Source: Candidatus Blochmanniella pennsylvanica str. BPEN
GTDB lineage: Bacteria > Pseudomonadota > Gammaproteobacteria > Enterobacterales > Enterobacteriaceae
Direction of reading: 5' to 3'
DNA length: 64,000 bases
Assembly (NCBI RefSeq): GCF_000011745.1
Contig: NC_007292.1
Location: 310,001 to 374,000 of the forward strand
This document shows positions 1 through 9,035 of the stretch, piece after piece. The position numbers and the translations under genes were made by a program. How positions within the stretch are numbered: the stretch's first letter is position 1; every line of letters starts with the position of its first letter. Under the pieces are notes generated by a model. That model had not been told where the DNA came from. It searched no databases and worked only from the letters and a program-made list of their open reading frames with translations.

Positions 1-1
1 G

Positions 2-700
2 TACGATCATTTATCTAAAGTATGTAATGCGATGGTCCAGCAGATTTTGAAATATAAAATAGATGTAGATGTTATTTCTGCTGGAGGAGGATTAACAATA
101 CCATATGAACATAATGATATGGTTTTAGATGTAAATCATTATTTTCGATTATGGAATAACGCGAGAAAATACATTAGCCAATATTTAAATCACACAGTAA
201 CATTAGAAATAGAACCTGGTCGTTTTCTTGTGGCTGAATCAGGAATATTAATTACACAGATTAGAGCGGTAAAAAACATGGGTAATCGTCATTTTGTATT
301 AATAGACGCAGGGTATAATGATTTAATGCGCCCAGTTATGTATGGTAGTTATCATCATATTTCATTAGTACCTGGAGATAATCGCAGCGTTATTTTAGAA
401 ACATTATGCGATACCGTTGTTGGTGGTCCACTATGTGAATCTGGAGATATTTTTACACAAAATATGAATGGAACAATATTAGCACGTAAATTACCTTGTT
501 CAGCAAAAGTAGGAGATTATTTAATATTTCATGACACTGGTGCATACGGCGCTTCTATGTCTTCTAATTATAATACACGTCCGTTACTACCAGAAGTTTT
601 ATTTGAAAATGGACAAATTCGTCAAATTCGCCGAAAACAAAAACTAGAAGATTTATTTATGTTGGAAACAATGGAAAAATTTAATAAGGAAAATTGTTGA
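2..700 (+). CDS. lysA: Diaminopimelate decarboxylase, 3' part (cut by window edge)
   Basis: The enzyme decarboxylates meso-diaminopimelate to L-lysine with pyridoxal phosphate, the last step of lysine synthesis in the cytoplasm. The reading frame is open back to the window edge, so the ATG at 32 is internal and only about the C-terminal 232 of roughly 420 residues are present. Visible family motifs are SAGGG (PLP phosphate loop), EPGRFLVA and GPLCESGD, whose Cys belongs to the active site, then HDTGAYGASMSSNYN near the end. The C-terminus is complete. With dapD at 12.8 kb it shows that lysine synthesis is retained, as expected for a nutritional symbiont. Identity is very secure. Confidence 0.96.
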   Translation, partial: YDHLSKVCNAMVQQILKYKIDVDVISAGGGLTIPYEHNDMVLDVNHYFRLWNNARKYISQYLNHTVTLEIEPGRFLVAESGILITQIRAVKNMGNRHFVLIDAGYNDLMRPVMYGSYHHISLVPGDNRSVILETLCDTVVGGPLCESGDIFTQNMNGTILARKLPCSAKVGDYLIFHDTGAYGASMSSNYNTRPLLPEVLFENGQIRQIRRKQKLEDLFMLETMEKFNKENC

Positions 701-1050
701 AATTATCGAATATCATAAATATGACACTATATAAAATTATTTATTAAAAACTTATTATTTAGTATATGGTAAAATACCAGATTAAATGATTTAAATATAC
801 TAATAATTTTTTCAATTTTATTTTATAGTCTTATTTATTTGACAATTATTCACTATAGTGTTGTTAACAAAAACAAACGTATTATGAATCGTGAGATATA
901 GATTAAAATGTATTCTTACACATTTACTTTTAATTTATATTGTATCGGTTATTATTCAGCATGTTTCTATAAAAAACATCATATCTCCATTTTTATAAAA
1001 ATACTTAATAACATCGATTCTAAGTAGAAAAATTTATACAAATTAAAATT

Positions 1051-1072
1051 AAATTTTTTAATTAAAAAATTT
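1051..1072. repeat. Perfect 22-bp AT palindrome
   Basis: The two 11-base halves (first half AAATTTTTTAA) are exact reverse complements with no spacer. It could extrude as a cruciform or be a chance product of AT richness. No neighbouring promoter or gene end explains it. Confidence 0.6.
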
Positions 1073-1175
1073 CTGCGCAAGCTATTGTTTAAGAACGTCA
1101 AACCATAATAAAATTCCTTGAGTTGAGTATAATTATAATATAAAATATAAAGAGTATGTAAATACTATAATTTTA

Positions 1176-1198
1176 CTCTGTTATGTGCAATAACAGAG
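1176..1198. repeat. Hairpin: 9-bp perfect stem upstream of rppH
   Basis: CTCTGTTAT and ATAACAGAG flank the loop GTGCA. The stem has a few G/C pairs, unusual for the surrounding sequence. There is no T-tract after it on either strand, so it is not a classical terminator. It lies about 130 bases before the rppH start. Confidence 0.55.
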
Positions 1199-1329
1199 AT
1201 ATACAGGATCATATATATTTTGGGTAATCTACCGTTTCTTCATTTTTATAAAATATGATAGGAATAGTTATATTTATTATAAATATTTAAGAATTTAATG
1301 AAATATCTCAATAAAACTGAGGCAATCTG

Positions 1330-1806
1330 GTGATTGATGATAACGGTTACCGATTAAATGTAGGAATTGTGCTATGTAATACTCATCAGCAAGTATTATG
1401 GGCCAGAAAATATAAGCAGCATTACTGCTGGCAATTTCCTCAAGGTGGAATTAACATTGGAGAGACCCCAGAACAAGCCATGTATAGAGAATTATTTGAA
1501 GAAATAGGATTGAATTATCAAGATGTTCGTATTCTATCTTCAACGCAATATTGGATGCATTATAAGTTACCTAAGAAATTAATTCGTTGGAAAATTAGGC
1601 CTATCTGCTTTGGGCAAAAACAAAAGTGGTTTTTATTAAAGCTTTTATCTAAAGATACACGAATTAACATAAAAAGTAATAAAGACTACACATTTGACAG
1701 ATGGAAGTGGGTTAGCTTATGGTATCCCATACGCCGAGTCGTATTCTTTAAAAGAGATGTATATAGAAAAGTTATGCAAGAATTTGTTGATGTGATAATA
1801 TCATAG
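1330..1806 (+). CDS. rppH: RNA pyrophosphohydrolase RppH (Nudix)
   Basis: RppH removes pyrophosphate from the 5' end of triphosphorylated mRNA and so starts RNase E-dependent decay. It is 158 residues long; E. coli RppH is about 176, so the basic C-terminal tail is missing. The Nudix box runs from about residue 39 ([11 protein letters not shown]...RELFEEIGL) and has all the acidic metal ligands. WQFPQGG before it and FKRDVY near the end are also family features. The start is GTG, matching the E. coli N-terminus MIDDxGYR. ptsP, which lies between rppH and lgt in E. coli, is absent here. Confidence 0.96.
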   Translation: MIDDNGYRLNVGIVLCNTHQQVLWARKYKQHYCWQFPQGGINIGETPEQAMYRELFEEIGLNYQDVRILSSTQYWMHYKLPKKLIRWKIRPICFGQKQKWFLLKLLSKDTRINIKSNKDYTFDRWKWVSLWYPIRRVVFFKRDVYRKVMQEFVDVIIS

Positions 1807-1988
1807 TTTAACACTATGCGTCTTTATAAAGAAGAAAATCAGATACAGTATAATCAATAAAAAGAGTTTTAATATTCCATTGAAGATGCACACGATAATG
1901 TCTCTCACATTGAGACGTATTTGTTTAAAATAACTACATTTGGTAGTTAAAACTGATTGTAAAAATCATATTAAATAGCATAATTAAT

Positions 1989-2834
1989 ATGCAGAGTCTT
2001 TATTATCATACATGTAATCCGATAATTTTTACAATAGGACCTATTTCATTACATTGGTATGGCGTAATGTATGGATTAGGTTTTATATATGCTATGTGGT
2101 CATTATCGTACCGTATGCGTCATTTCAATAATGCTTCATGGACTCATCCAGATGTAGAACATTTATTATGTTTGTGTTTTTTTGGTGTTTTATTAGGCGG
2201 CCGCATTGGATACGTATTATTTTATCAGTGGTCTTTTTTTTCTAACAATTTACTGTGGATCTTTAAAATATGGGAAGGAGGTATGTCTTTTCATGGTGGT
2301 TTAATAGGTGTAATTATATCGATCGCATGGTTTTCTCACAAAAAAAATCGTCCTTTTTTTCAAATATCAGATTTTGTCGTTCCAGCAGTTCCGTTTGGAT
2401 TAGGGCTCGGTAGATTAGGAAATTTTATTAACGGAGAATTATGGGGGCGAATAGCCATTGATATTCCATGGGCTATGTTATTCCCCAATTCCGTGTATCA
2501 AGATGTATTAATACTACTAGATCATCCTGAATGGGAACCACTATTTGATAATTACGGTGTGCTGCCTCGTCATCCATCTCAATTATATGAGATGTTTTTG
2601 GAGGGAGTAATATTATTTGTTATCATAAGCAAATTTATTCGTCAACCACATCCCGTGGGTAGTGTGTCTGGTTTGTTTCTGATTTGTTATGGGGTGTTTC
2701 GTATTATAGCGGAAATTTTTCGTCAACCTGATAGTCAGTTAGGATTAATTAACAATATAGTCACCATGGGACAAATTTTGTCATGCCCTATGATTATATT
2801 AGGAGCTATTATAATTTATTTTGCTTATAGATAA
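1989..2834 (+). CDS. lgt: Prolipoprotein diacylglyceryl transferase
   Basis: This inner-membrane enzyme moves diacylglycerol from phosphatidylglycerol to the lipobox cysteine of prolipoproteins, the first step of lipoprotein maturation. It is 281 residues (E. coli 291) and strongly hydrophobic, with about seven membrane segments. The signature HGGLIG lies at residues 102-107, with its catalytic His, and [16 protein letters not shown] holds the conserved Arg and Asn. RHPSQLYE and FRQPD near the C-terminus also match. Its presence implies that the cell still makes lipoproteins; lspA and lnt would lie elsewhere. thyA, the E. coli neighbour, is not downstream. Confidence 0.97.
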   Translation: MQSLYYHTCNPIIFTIGPISLHWYGVMYGLGFIYAMWSLSYRMRHFNNASWTHPDVEHLLCLCFFGVLLGGRIGYVLFYQWSFFSNNLLWIFKIWEGGMSFHGGLIGVIISIAWFSHKKNRPFFQISDFVVPAVPFGLGLGRLGNFINGELWGRIAIDIPWAMLFPNSVYQDVLILLDHPEWEPLFDNYGVLPRHPSQLYEMFLEGVILFVIISKFIRQPHPVGSVSGLFLICYGVFRIIAEIFRQPDSQLGLINNIVTMGQILSCPMIILGAIIIYFAYR

Positions 2835-2978
2835 TCGATGTATCAAAGTTATTAATATAATTAAAAATCTATGTCAATTAATTTTTGATACGTCATTGTT
2901 TGTTAAAATAATTCTCATGCTTTAAATCAAATTTGATTTTTATTAATTGTTTATATATCTGTTTTAAACATTAAAATT

Positions 2979-2999
2979 TATCTATATCTATATCTATAT
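2979..2999. repeat. Short tandem repeat (TATCTA)x3.5
   Basis: Three and a half exact copies of a 6-base unit lie in non-coding sequence. It is a simple repeat, probably slippage-prone and of no evident function. Confidence 0.7.
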
Positions 3000-3215
3000 T
3001 TGCGATCTGCCATATTTATATAATAAATAAATATAAAAAAATCAGTGCTAATTGAAAAAATTTAATTTTTTAAATAGTTTCATTTCATGAAAAACAATTT
3101 ATTTATTTTTTCTATTTTTTAAAATATGTGAACTAATAAAATTTTTTTTGTTTGAAATAACAATTAAAAAAGCATATATAATATATTTTTCGTTATAATT
3201 ATAACAAATACAACC

Positions 3216-3239
3216 TATCCTCTATATATACAGAGGATA
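3216..3239. repeat. Hairpin upstream of recC
   Basis: TATCCTCT and AGAGGATA form a perfect 8-bp stem around the 8-base loop ATATATAC, ending about 58 bases before the recC ATG. There is no T-run after it. It could act in the recC leader or be a remnant of a lost gene's terminator. Confidence 0.5.
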
Positions 3240-3297
3240 TATGGATATCAGATTAATAAAAATACACTCCATTTAAATTAAATAATTTTATTACACA

Positions 3298-6200
3298 ATG
3301 TTTACTATTTATCATTCTAATCAATCAAATTCATTCAGAAATCTATTAATTAATACTATGTCAGATAAATCATTACCTGATCCCATGCAATCTGAAATAA
3401 TATTAACAGAACACAGCATTATGGATCAATGGATACAGATAGAAATAGCCAATCATTTTGGTATCGCATGTAATATCAAATTTATGACTTTAATGTCTTT
3501 CATGCAATATATGTCTAATAAAATAGAACCTAATAATTTTATAGCGAATAACTTTTCCCGGTCTATCATGTATTGGAAATTTATGAAAATATTATCTCAA
3601 ACGCAAATATCAAAAAAGTGTTCTATTATACACAAATACTTATGTGGTGATGTAAATCAGCAAAAAATAGGTCAATTTTCCGAACAACTTTCCAATTTAT
3701 TTATTCAATATTTAATATATCGCCCAGATTGGTTGAACAATTGGGAATCCAATAAAATAATAAATTATTTAGATGACACACATCAAACCTGGCAATCAAA
3801 AATATGGCGTATGTTCTTAGAGAATATACGTTGTAATCAGAAAGAATTGAAGGGTAATATATATCCTTTACAGCGTTGTATTGATTTCCTAAAAAATACT
3901 CAGAAGATAATTTTTAATTATCTTCCAAGTAGAATATTTATTTTTGGAATATCATCCATACCGCCTATATATTGGAATATATTAAAATTATTAAGTTACC
4001 ATATTGATATTTATTTATGGTTTATAAATCCCTGTTCTCATAATTTGATTTATATATCTGATCAAAATTCGTATGACGTAACACAAAAAGAAAATCAATT
4101 GTACAATAAGAATGTATTGCGCTCATCTTCATCTGTTGCTGTTCATTTTTCCAATCATAATGATTATTCTAATATCAATCATCCTTTATTAGATGCATGG
4201 GGCGATGTTGCTTATGATACTTTATCTTTGTTTACTCAATTAAAAGATAAAATTGAACTAAAATCTTTTATTATTCCTAAACAAAATTCTTTGCTTCACA
4301 TTGTACAAAAAAACATTTTAGAATTTCAAAATCATATAAAAAATATAAAAAAACAACCTGATACTACAACATCTACAAATAATCAACGACATATATTATT
4401 ATTAGAAGATCAATCAATTACTTGTCATGTTTGTCATAGTATTCAACGAGAAGTAGAAGTGTTACATGATAATTTATTATCAATGATGACAGATGATCCA
4501 TCATTGTCTCCGGGAGACATCATAGTTATGGCTTATGATATACGCTGTTATAAATCAGCTATTCAAACTATATTTGATAATATACAAGATCGACATTTAC
4601 CGTTTAATATCGCAATAGATAATTATAAAAAAAATACACATCCCATTATATCAACTTTTATTAATATACTTAATATACCGTACAGTCGATTTACTGCTGA
4701 AGAAATTTTTTCGTTTTTAACAGTACCATCTATCGCATCTCGGTTTAAAATGAACAAAGAAGAAGTAAAATTATTACACCAATGGATCATTAAATCTGGT
4801 ATTAGGTGGGGACTTGATGATTACACCATGTATAATTTTAGTTTACCTATTATTAATCAAAATACCTGGAATTTTGGATTAAATAGAATGTTATTAGGTT
4901 ACGCTATAAAAAATCAACATGACACCTGGGAAAAAATTTTCCCGTATGATGATATAATAATCAGGGATCATATCAATATTATTGGTCAATTAGGAGAATT
5001 TTTAAAAACATTAAAAAAATGGAGAGACCGATTCGGTCATTCTTATACATTGGTAGAATGGATTTCCTATTTCAAAGAAATAATTGACGATTTTTTTCAT
5101 TGTGATCATATGGATTCAGAAAACAAAACAGTTTTACTTTTCTTAAAAAACTGCTACAGAGATATATTAGAATCAGGCATACAAGCGGAATATACTCAAA
5201 CTATAAGTATAACAGCATTACGCGATAAATTATGTCGCAAATTAACACAAGATACTGTAATCCCCCGATTTATACCAAATGTAATTAATTTTTGCAATAT
5301 TACTCCAACTTTCTGTATTCCTCATAAAGTAGTGTGTTTTTTAGGTATGAATGATAATAAGTTTCCTCGCAATAAAATATCTCCAGACTTTAATTTAATG
5401 GTTAAAAATCCGCGTAGAAATGACGATAACATACACGAAAAAGATTGTTATTCATTTTTGATAGCATTTTTATTAGCTCAAGAAAAGATATATATTAGTT
5501 TTATCGGGCACTCAATTTATGATAATAGCATGAGTTACCCTTCTGTATTGGTCAATGAACTGTTAGAATATATTGCTTTAAATTTTTATTCAAAAGAACA
5601 TGAAAATATAGACATAGATATTAATATCAAACATATACGTCAGCGTTTATGTCAATGGTATCCTCCGTTTCCTTTTTCTCCTGAAAATTTCAATCCTAAC
5701 AATAATAAACGAAGTTTTGCTAAAGAATGGCTACCTACAAAAAATATTAATGTAAATCATTCTCTATTAATCTATCCGAATTTTAATGCCCCGTTTTCTC
5801 ATGACCTCGCAAAAACAATAATTTTTCAAGATTTATACAATTTTTATCGCCATCCAGTACGCATATGGTTTCAAAAACGCTTAAATGTGTATTTTGATCA
5901 AAATATATTGAAATTATCAAATGACGAACCTTTTTCCGTAGATGGACTCAATCGTTATGAATTAAATATGCAATTGATTGATTATCTAATTCATAGTAAA
6001 AATACTGATGAACTATATCATAGTATGCGTGCTTCTGGAATTCTACCTTATGGCGTATTTGGAAAATTGTATTGGACTAAACAACAAAAAAAAATGACAA
6101 TATTAGCGAATCAAATAAAAACGTATCATTGTATTGAAAAACATAATCTAGATATTTCTTTAACATTTGATACGACTAGATTAGTCGGTCAATTAACTGC

Positions 6201-6699
6201 AGTTCAAGAAAATGGATTGACGCGTTGGAAATCTCGCTATCTTTCTATGAAAGATGTATTATTGTTGTGGCTAGAACATATAACTTATTGTGCTATAGGT
6301 GGAAAAGGTGATAGTCGGTTGTTTGGTATTAATGATGCGTGGCATTTTCCTAATTTATCAAAACTGCATGCAAAGAAGTTATTATTCACGCTAATATCAG
6401 ATTATCACAAAGGTACAAATACACCCATATTGTTGCTATATCAGTCTGGAGGAGCTTGGATGAATCATGTATTTGACTGGAATACTCGAACAATATCTTC
6501 AAATCCATATTGTCAAAAAGAAGCACATCGAAAACTAATACAAGTTTGGCAAGGTACCAAATATTCTCTTTTTAGAGAAAGTCACGATCCATATTTACGC
6601 AAACTTATTTCATTTGATTTAAGTGAAGAAAATATTTCAAAAATTATTAAAACCGCAGAACATTACTTTTTTAACCCAATGAAATATAGAATAATATAA
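3298..6699 (+). CDS. recC: Exodeoxyribonuclease V subunit RecC
   Basis: RecC is the scaffold and Chi-scanning subunit of RecBCD, the helicase-nuclease that processes double-strand DNA ends. At 1133 residues (E. coli 1122) the gene is full length and unbroken. It is recognised from the N-terminus (MFTIYHSNQ; compare MLRVYHSNR), YRPDWLNNWE near residue 145, PSRIFIFGISSIPPIYW near 210 and FLGMNDNKFPR near 680, which follow the E. coli protein. A nine-A tract lies in the coding region at 6086-6094. The gene converges on recD on the other strand across 124 bases, whereas in E. coli recC, recB and recD point the same way. Confidence 0.96.
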   Translation: MFTIYHSNQSNSFRNLLINTMSDKSLPDPMQSEIILTEHSIMDQWIQIEIANHFGIACNIKFMTLMSFMQYMSNKIEPNNFIANNFSRSIMYWKFMKILSQTQISKKCSIIHKYLCGDVNQQKIGQFSEQLSNLFIQYLIYRPDWLNNWESNKIINYLDDTHQTWQSKIWRMFLENIRCNQKELKGNIYPLQRCIDFLKNTQKIIFNYLPSRIFIFGISSIPPIYWNILKLLSYHIDIYLWFINPCSHNLIYISDQNSYDVTQKENQLYNKNVLRSSSSVAVHFSNHNDYSNINHPLLDAWGDVAYDTLSLFTQLKDKIELKSFIIPKQNSLLHIVQKNILEFQNHIKNIKKQPDTTTSTNNQRHILLLEDQSITCHVCHSIQREVEVLHDNLLSMMTDDPSLSPGDIIVMAYDIRCYKSAIQTIFDNIQDRHLPFNIAIDNYKKNTHPIISTFINILNIPYSRFTAEEIFSFLTVPSIASRFKMNKEEVKLLHQWIIKSGIRWGLDDYTMYNFSLPIINQNTWNFGLNRMLLGYAIKNQHDTWEKIFPYDDIIIRDHINIIGQLGEFLKTLKKWRDRFGHSYTLVEWISYFKEIIDDFFHCDHMDSENKTVLLFLKNCYRDILESGIQAEYTQTISITALRDKLCRKLTQDTVIPRFIPNVINFCNITPTFCIPHKVVCFLGMNDNKFPRNKISPDFNLMVKNPRRNDDNIHEKDCYSFLIAFLLAQEKIYISFIGHSIYDNSMSYPSVLVNELLEYIALNFYSKEHENIDIDINIKHIRQRLCQWYPPFPFSPENFNPNNNKRSFAKEWLPTKNINVNHSLLIYPNFNAPFSHDLAKTIIFQDLYNFYRHPVRIWFQKRLNVYFDQNILKLSNDEPFSVDGLNRYELNMQLIDYLIHSKNTDELYHSMRASGILPYGVFGKLYWTKQQKKMTILANQIKTYHCIEKHNLDISLTFDTTRLVGQLTAVQENGLTRWKSRYLSMKDVLLLWLEHITYCAIGGKGDSRLFGINDAWHFPNLSKLHAKKLLFTLISDYHKGTNTPILLLYQSGGAWMNHVFDWNTRTISSNPYCQKEAHRKLIQVWQGTKYSLFRESHDPYLRKLISFDLSEENISKIIKTAEHYFFNPMKYRII

Positions 6700-6823
6700 T
6701 AATTTACAAATTTTATATCAAAAAATAATAAATACTTTATAATTAAAAATTGCATATATTACACAAACACATAACACTACATTTTCAAACAATATATATA
6801 ATAAAACACAAACTTTTCATTCA

Positions 6824-8731
6824 TTAAGCCATGGGAATTATATGGTTTTTTATTTTTTCATATAATCCACTATAACGTTGTGTGATAGAATTAACACTGC
6901 GTATTATTACATGATCTGTCGCGTACAAATAAAGGCATTGGCGAGCTCTAGTGACAGCAGTATAGAGTAATTCTCGTGTCAATAATGGTATATATTTATT
7001 GGGCAATACTATTGCGGTATGTTGAAATTCAGATCCTTGCGCTTTATGTATAGTCATAGCAAAACAAGTTTCATGCTCCGGTAATTGATTTATTTGTATA
7101 ACTTTTATACTTCCTCGTGGCAAAATAAAATATGCAGACAATTTATTTTGATCATTTAATAACAATACACCAACATCTCCATTATATAATTCTAATGATG
7201 GTTTATTACGTAATATAATAATAGGTCTACCTAAATAATTCCTAGAATTATTTAATTGAATTAATCCTTTCTCATTTAATATTTGTTCAATATAATAATT
7301 AAGTCTTATTACTCCGAACGGGCCATCACGTAATGCACATAATATTCGATAATGATTGAAAATCTTTAAAATATTTTCTGTCAGGATTTTAGTGTATTTC
7401 AATTTTTGTAAATAGTTAGAATATGCCATTGCACAATTAAGAATCATAGTTATATAGCTTTTTTTGTCTACAAAATAAATATAACATAAATCCTTATATA
7501 TGCTTGATTTTAACAATGATAACGCATGATTATAATCTCCTGAATTTATAGCACCAGATAATTTATTAATTCCTGAACTTTCACTAAATCGATAATTTTT
7601 CTTTAGTATACATGTGCCATCAATAATACTATTATAATTGTAATGCATAGATGATTTAGAAGGAGATATAATAGGCAATATGTAACCTGTAAGATCTATA
7701 AGTTCTTGATAACGTTTACGAGAATAATAAAAATTAGAAAATTGACACACATCTTTAAATACGGATCCGGGTTCTACTGAACATAATTGATATTGATCAC
7801 CCAAAAAAATAACTTTCGTTTGAGGAGAAAGCATCAAAATTAGCTGAGCTAACATAGATAGACTAACCATAGAAGCTTCATCAATAATTAAAAGATCTAA
7901 GCGCGTGAGATTAAAGCAGTTATATTGAATATTTTCTTTATATAATCGTGTTCTAAGCAAACTATGTAGAGTAGTAGCTTTTTCTGGTAAGTTACATAAG
8001 AGAAGCTTTTCTAATTGTGGAATATTGTGTATTGTTGTTCTGAAAGATTCAGTTAAAAGAGCTGTTGCTTTTCCTGTGGGAGCGGTTATTTGAATATTTA
8101 GATCATTATTCTTGCTACATAACAATAATGTCGCTACTATCTTCGCTATAATAGATGTTTTTCCAGTTCCAGGTCCTCCAGAAATTAGCACTCTGTGATG
8201 TGTTACGCCAATAGCAGTAGCTATTTTATGCCAATCAACTTCTGTATAAGTTATAGGAAATAATTGATTTAATGCATAAATTATTTTTTCTTTTTGAAAA
8301 ACATTTGATGGATATTTATGATTAAAAAATTGCGCGACTATGCATTCATCTTGCCACATGTGATGTAAATACAAACGTTTATTTTCCAATATTAATGGGG
8401 TAACCCGTGATCCATCACTAACTGCGGGACAAGAAAACAATAATTCCTGCCAGGAGGATATCGATAATTTTCCTAATTTTCTATATATCGCATACGTTAA
8501 TTCAGGATAATTTCCTTGAAATAATTTATCGGGAGTAAGACACCGCAAAGGTAAACAAACATGGCCATCCCTAACTTTAGAGCTTAGAGTTGCGCTAGCT
8601 AAAATTAATGCTTCCTTTATATTATTATGTCGATTCCCATCATAAATGGGAAGAGCTAATACATCGGCAAATTGTACATCTAGTGAATGCCACAACCCTA
8701 ATTTTAAAATATTGTTAATAACATCTTTCAT
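6824..8731 (-). CDS. recD: Exodeoxyribonuclease V subunit RecD
   Basis: RecD is the fast 5'-3' helicase of RecBCD. It is 635 residues (E. coli 608), superfamily 1B. Walker A GGPGTGKT is at residues 185-192, the Walker B region reads LLIIDEASMVS, the motif III region LGDQYQL follows, and motifs V/VI near the C-terminus read AMTIHKAQGSEF and LLYTAVTRARQ. All helicase motifs look intact. It is transcribed after recB on the minus strand, but 283 bases separate them and a strong hairpin overlaps the recB stop, so it may have its own promoter. In E. coli the two genes are contiguous. Confidence 0.96.
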   Translation of the reverse strand: MKDVINNILKLGLWHSLDVQFADVLALPIYDGNRHNNIKEALILASATLSSKVRDGHVCLPLRCLTPDKLFQGNYPELTYAIYRKLGKLSISSWQELLFSCPAVSDGSRVTPLILENKRLYLHHMWQDECIVAQFFNHKYPSNVFQKEKIIYALNQLFPITYTEVDWHKIATAIGVTHHRVLISGGPGTGKTSIIAKIVATLLLCSKNNDLNIQITAPTGKATALLTESFRTTIHNIPQLEKLLLCNLPEKATTLHSLLRTRLYKENIQYNCFNLTRLDLLIIDEASMVSLSMLAQLILMLSPQTKVIFLGDQYQLCSVEPGSVFKDVCQFSNFYYSRKRYQELIDLTGYILPIISPSKSSMHYNYNSIIDGTCILKKNYRFSESSGINKLSGAINSGDYNHALSLLKSSIYKDLCYIYFVDKKSYITMILNCAMAYSNYLQKLKYTKILTENILKIFNHYRILCALRDGPFGVIRLNYYIEQILNEKGLIQLNNSRNYLGRPIIILRNKPSLELYNGDVGVLLLNDQNKLSAYFILPRGSIKVIQINQLPEHETCFAMTIHKAQGSEFQHTAIVLPNKYIPLLTRELLYTAVTRARQCLYLYATDHVIIRSVNSITQRYSGLYEKIKNHIIPMA

Positions 8732-9000
8732 GAGACTATTTTTACGGTCTACAATATTAGATTGTATATTTTAAACGACAGAAAAACTGTATTTTTTGGT
8801 TAAAAACGGATAATTACAATTTTAAATTTTACTTAAATAATTTATACTTTTTTTAGATATAAGTCATCTATTTGAATTAATAATTATATGTAAGTTTGTA
8901 TGTGTGCTTATTAAGATAGATAGGTATACTCTAATCGTTAATACATTAGATCGCATCTATATTATTTGATTTAAAATATAATGTTCTTATTATGAGATAA

Positions 9001-9035
9001 AATCTAAACATTATTCATTTAATAATGTTTAGATT
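9001..9035 (-). terminator. Perfect 15-bp hairpin overlapping the recB stop codon
   Basis: AATCTAAACATTATT (9001-9015) and AATAATGTTTAGATT (9021-9035) are exact reverse complements around a 5-base loop, and the recB TGA lies at 9015-9017 at the edge of the loop. Read on the minus strand, the stem is followed by TTTTAT, giving a terminator-like shape. The stem is AT-rich, so its strength as an intrinsic terminator is uncertain. A T5 run also follows it on the plus strand. Confidence 0.6.

Larger units (their letters stand above)
701..1329. other. Gene-free AT-rich spacer lysA-rppH
   Basis: No credible ORF or RNA gene is seen over about 630 bases. It holds a perfect palindrome at 1051-1072 (11-bp arms, no loop, only A and T) and a hairpin at 1176-1198. 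In E. coli several genes, including mutH, separate lysA from rppH; none is recognisable here. Confidence 0.7.
2835..3297. other. Gene-free spacer lgt-recC with short repeats
   Basis: No gene is seen. The spacer carries GTATCAAA at 2840-2847 with its inverted copy at 2884-2891 (36-nt loop), a hexanucleotide tandem repeat of TATCTA at 2979-2999, a 14-bp palindrome GTTATAATTATAAC at 3192-3205 and a hairpin at 3216-3239. In E. coli this interval holds thyA, the ppd genes and ygdB. Confidence 0.65.
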
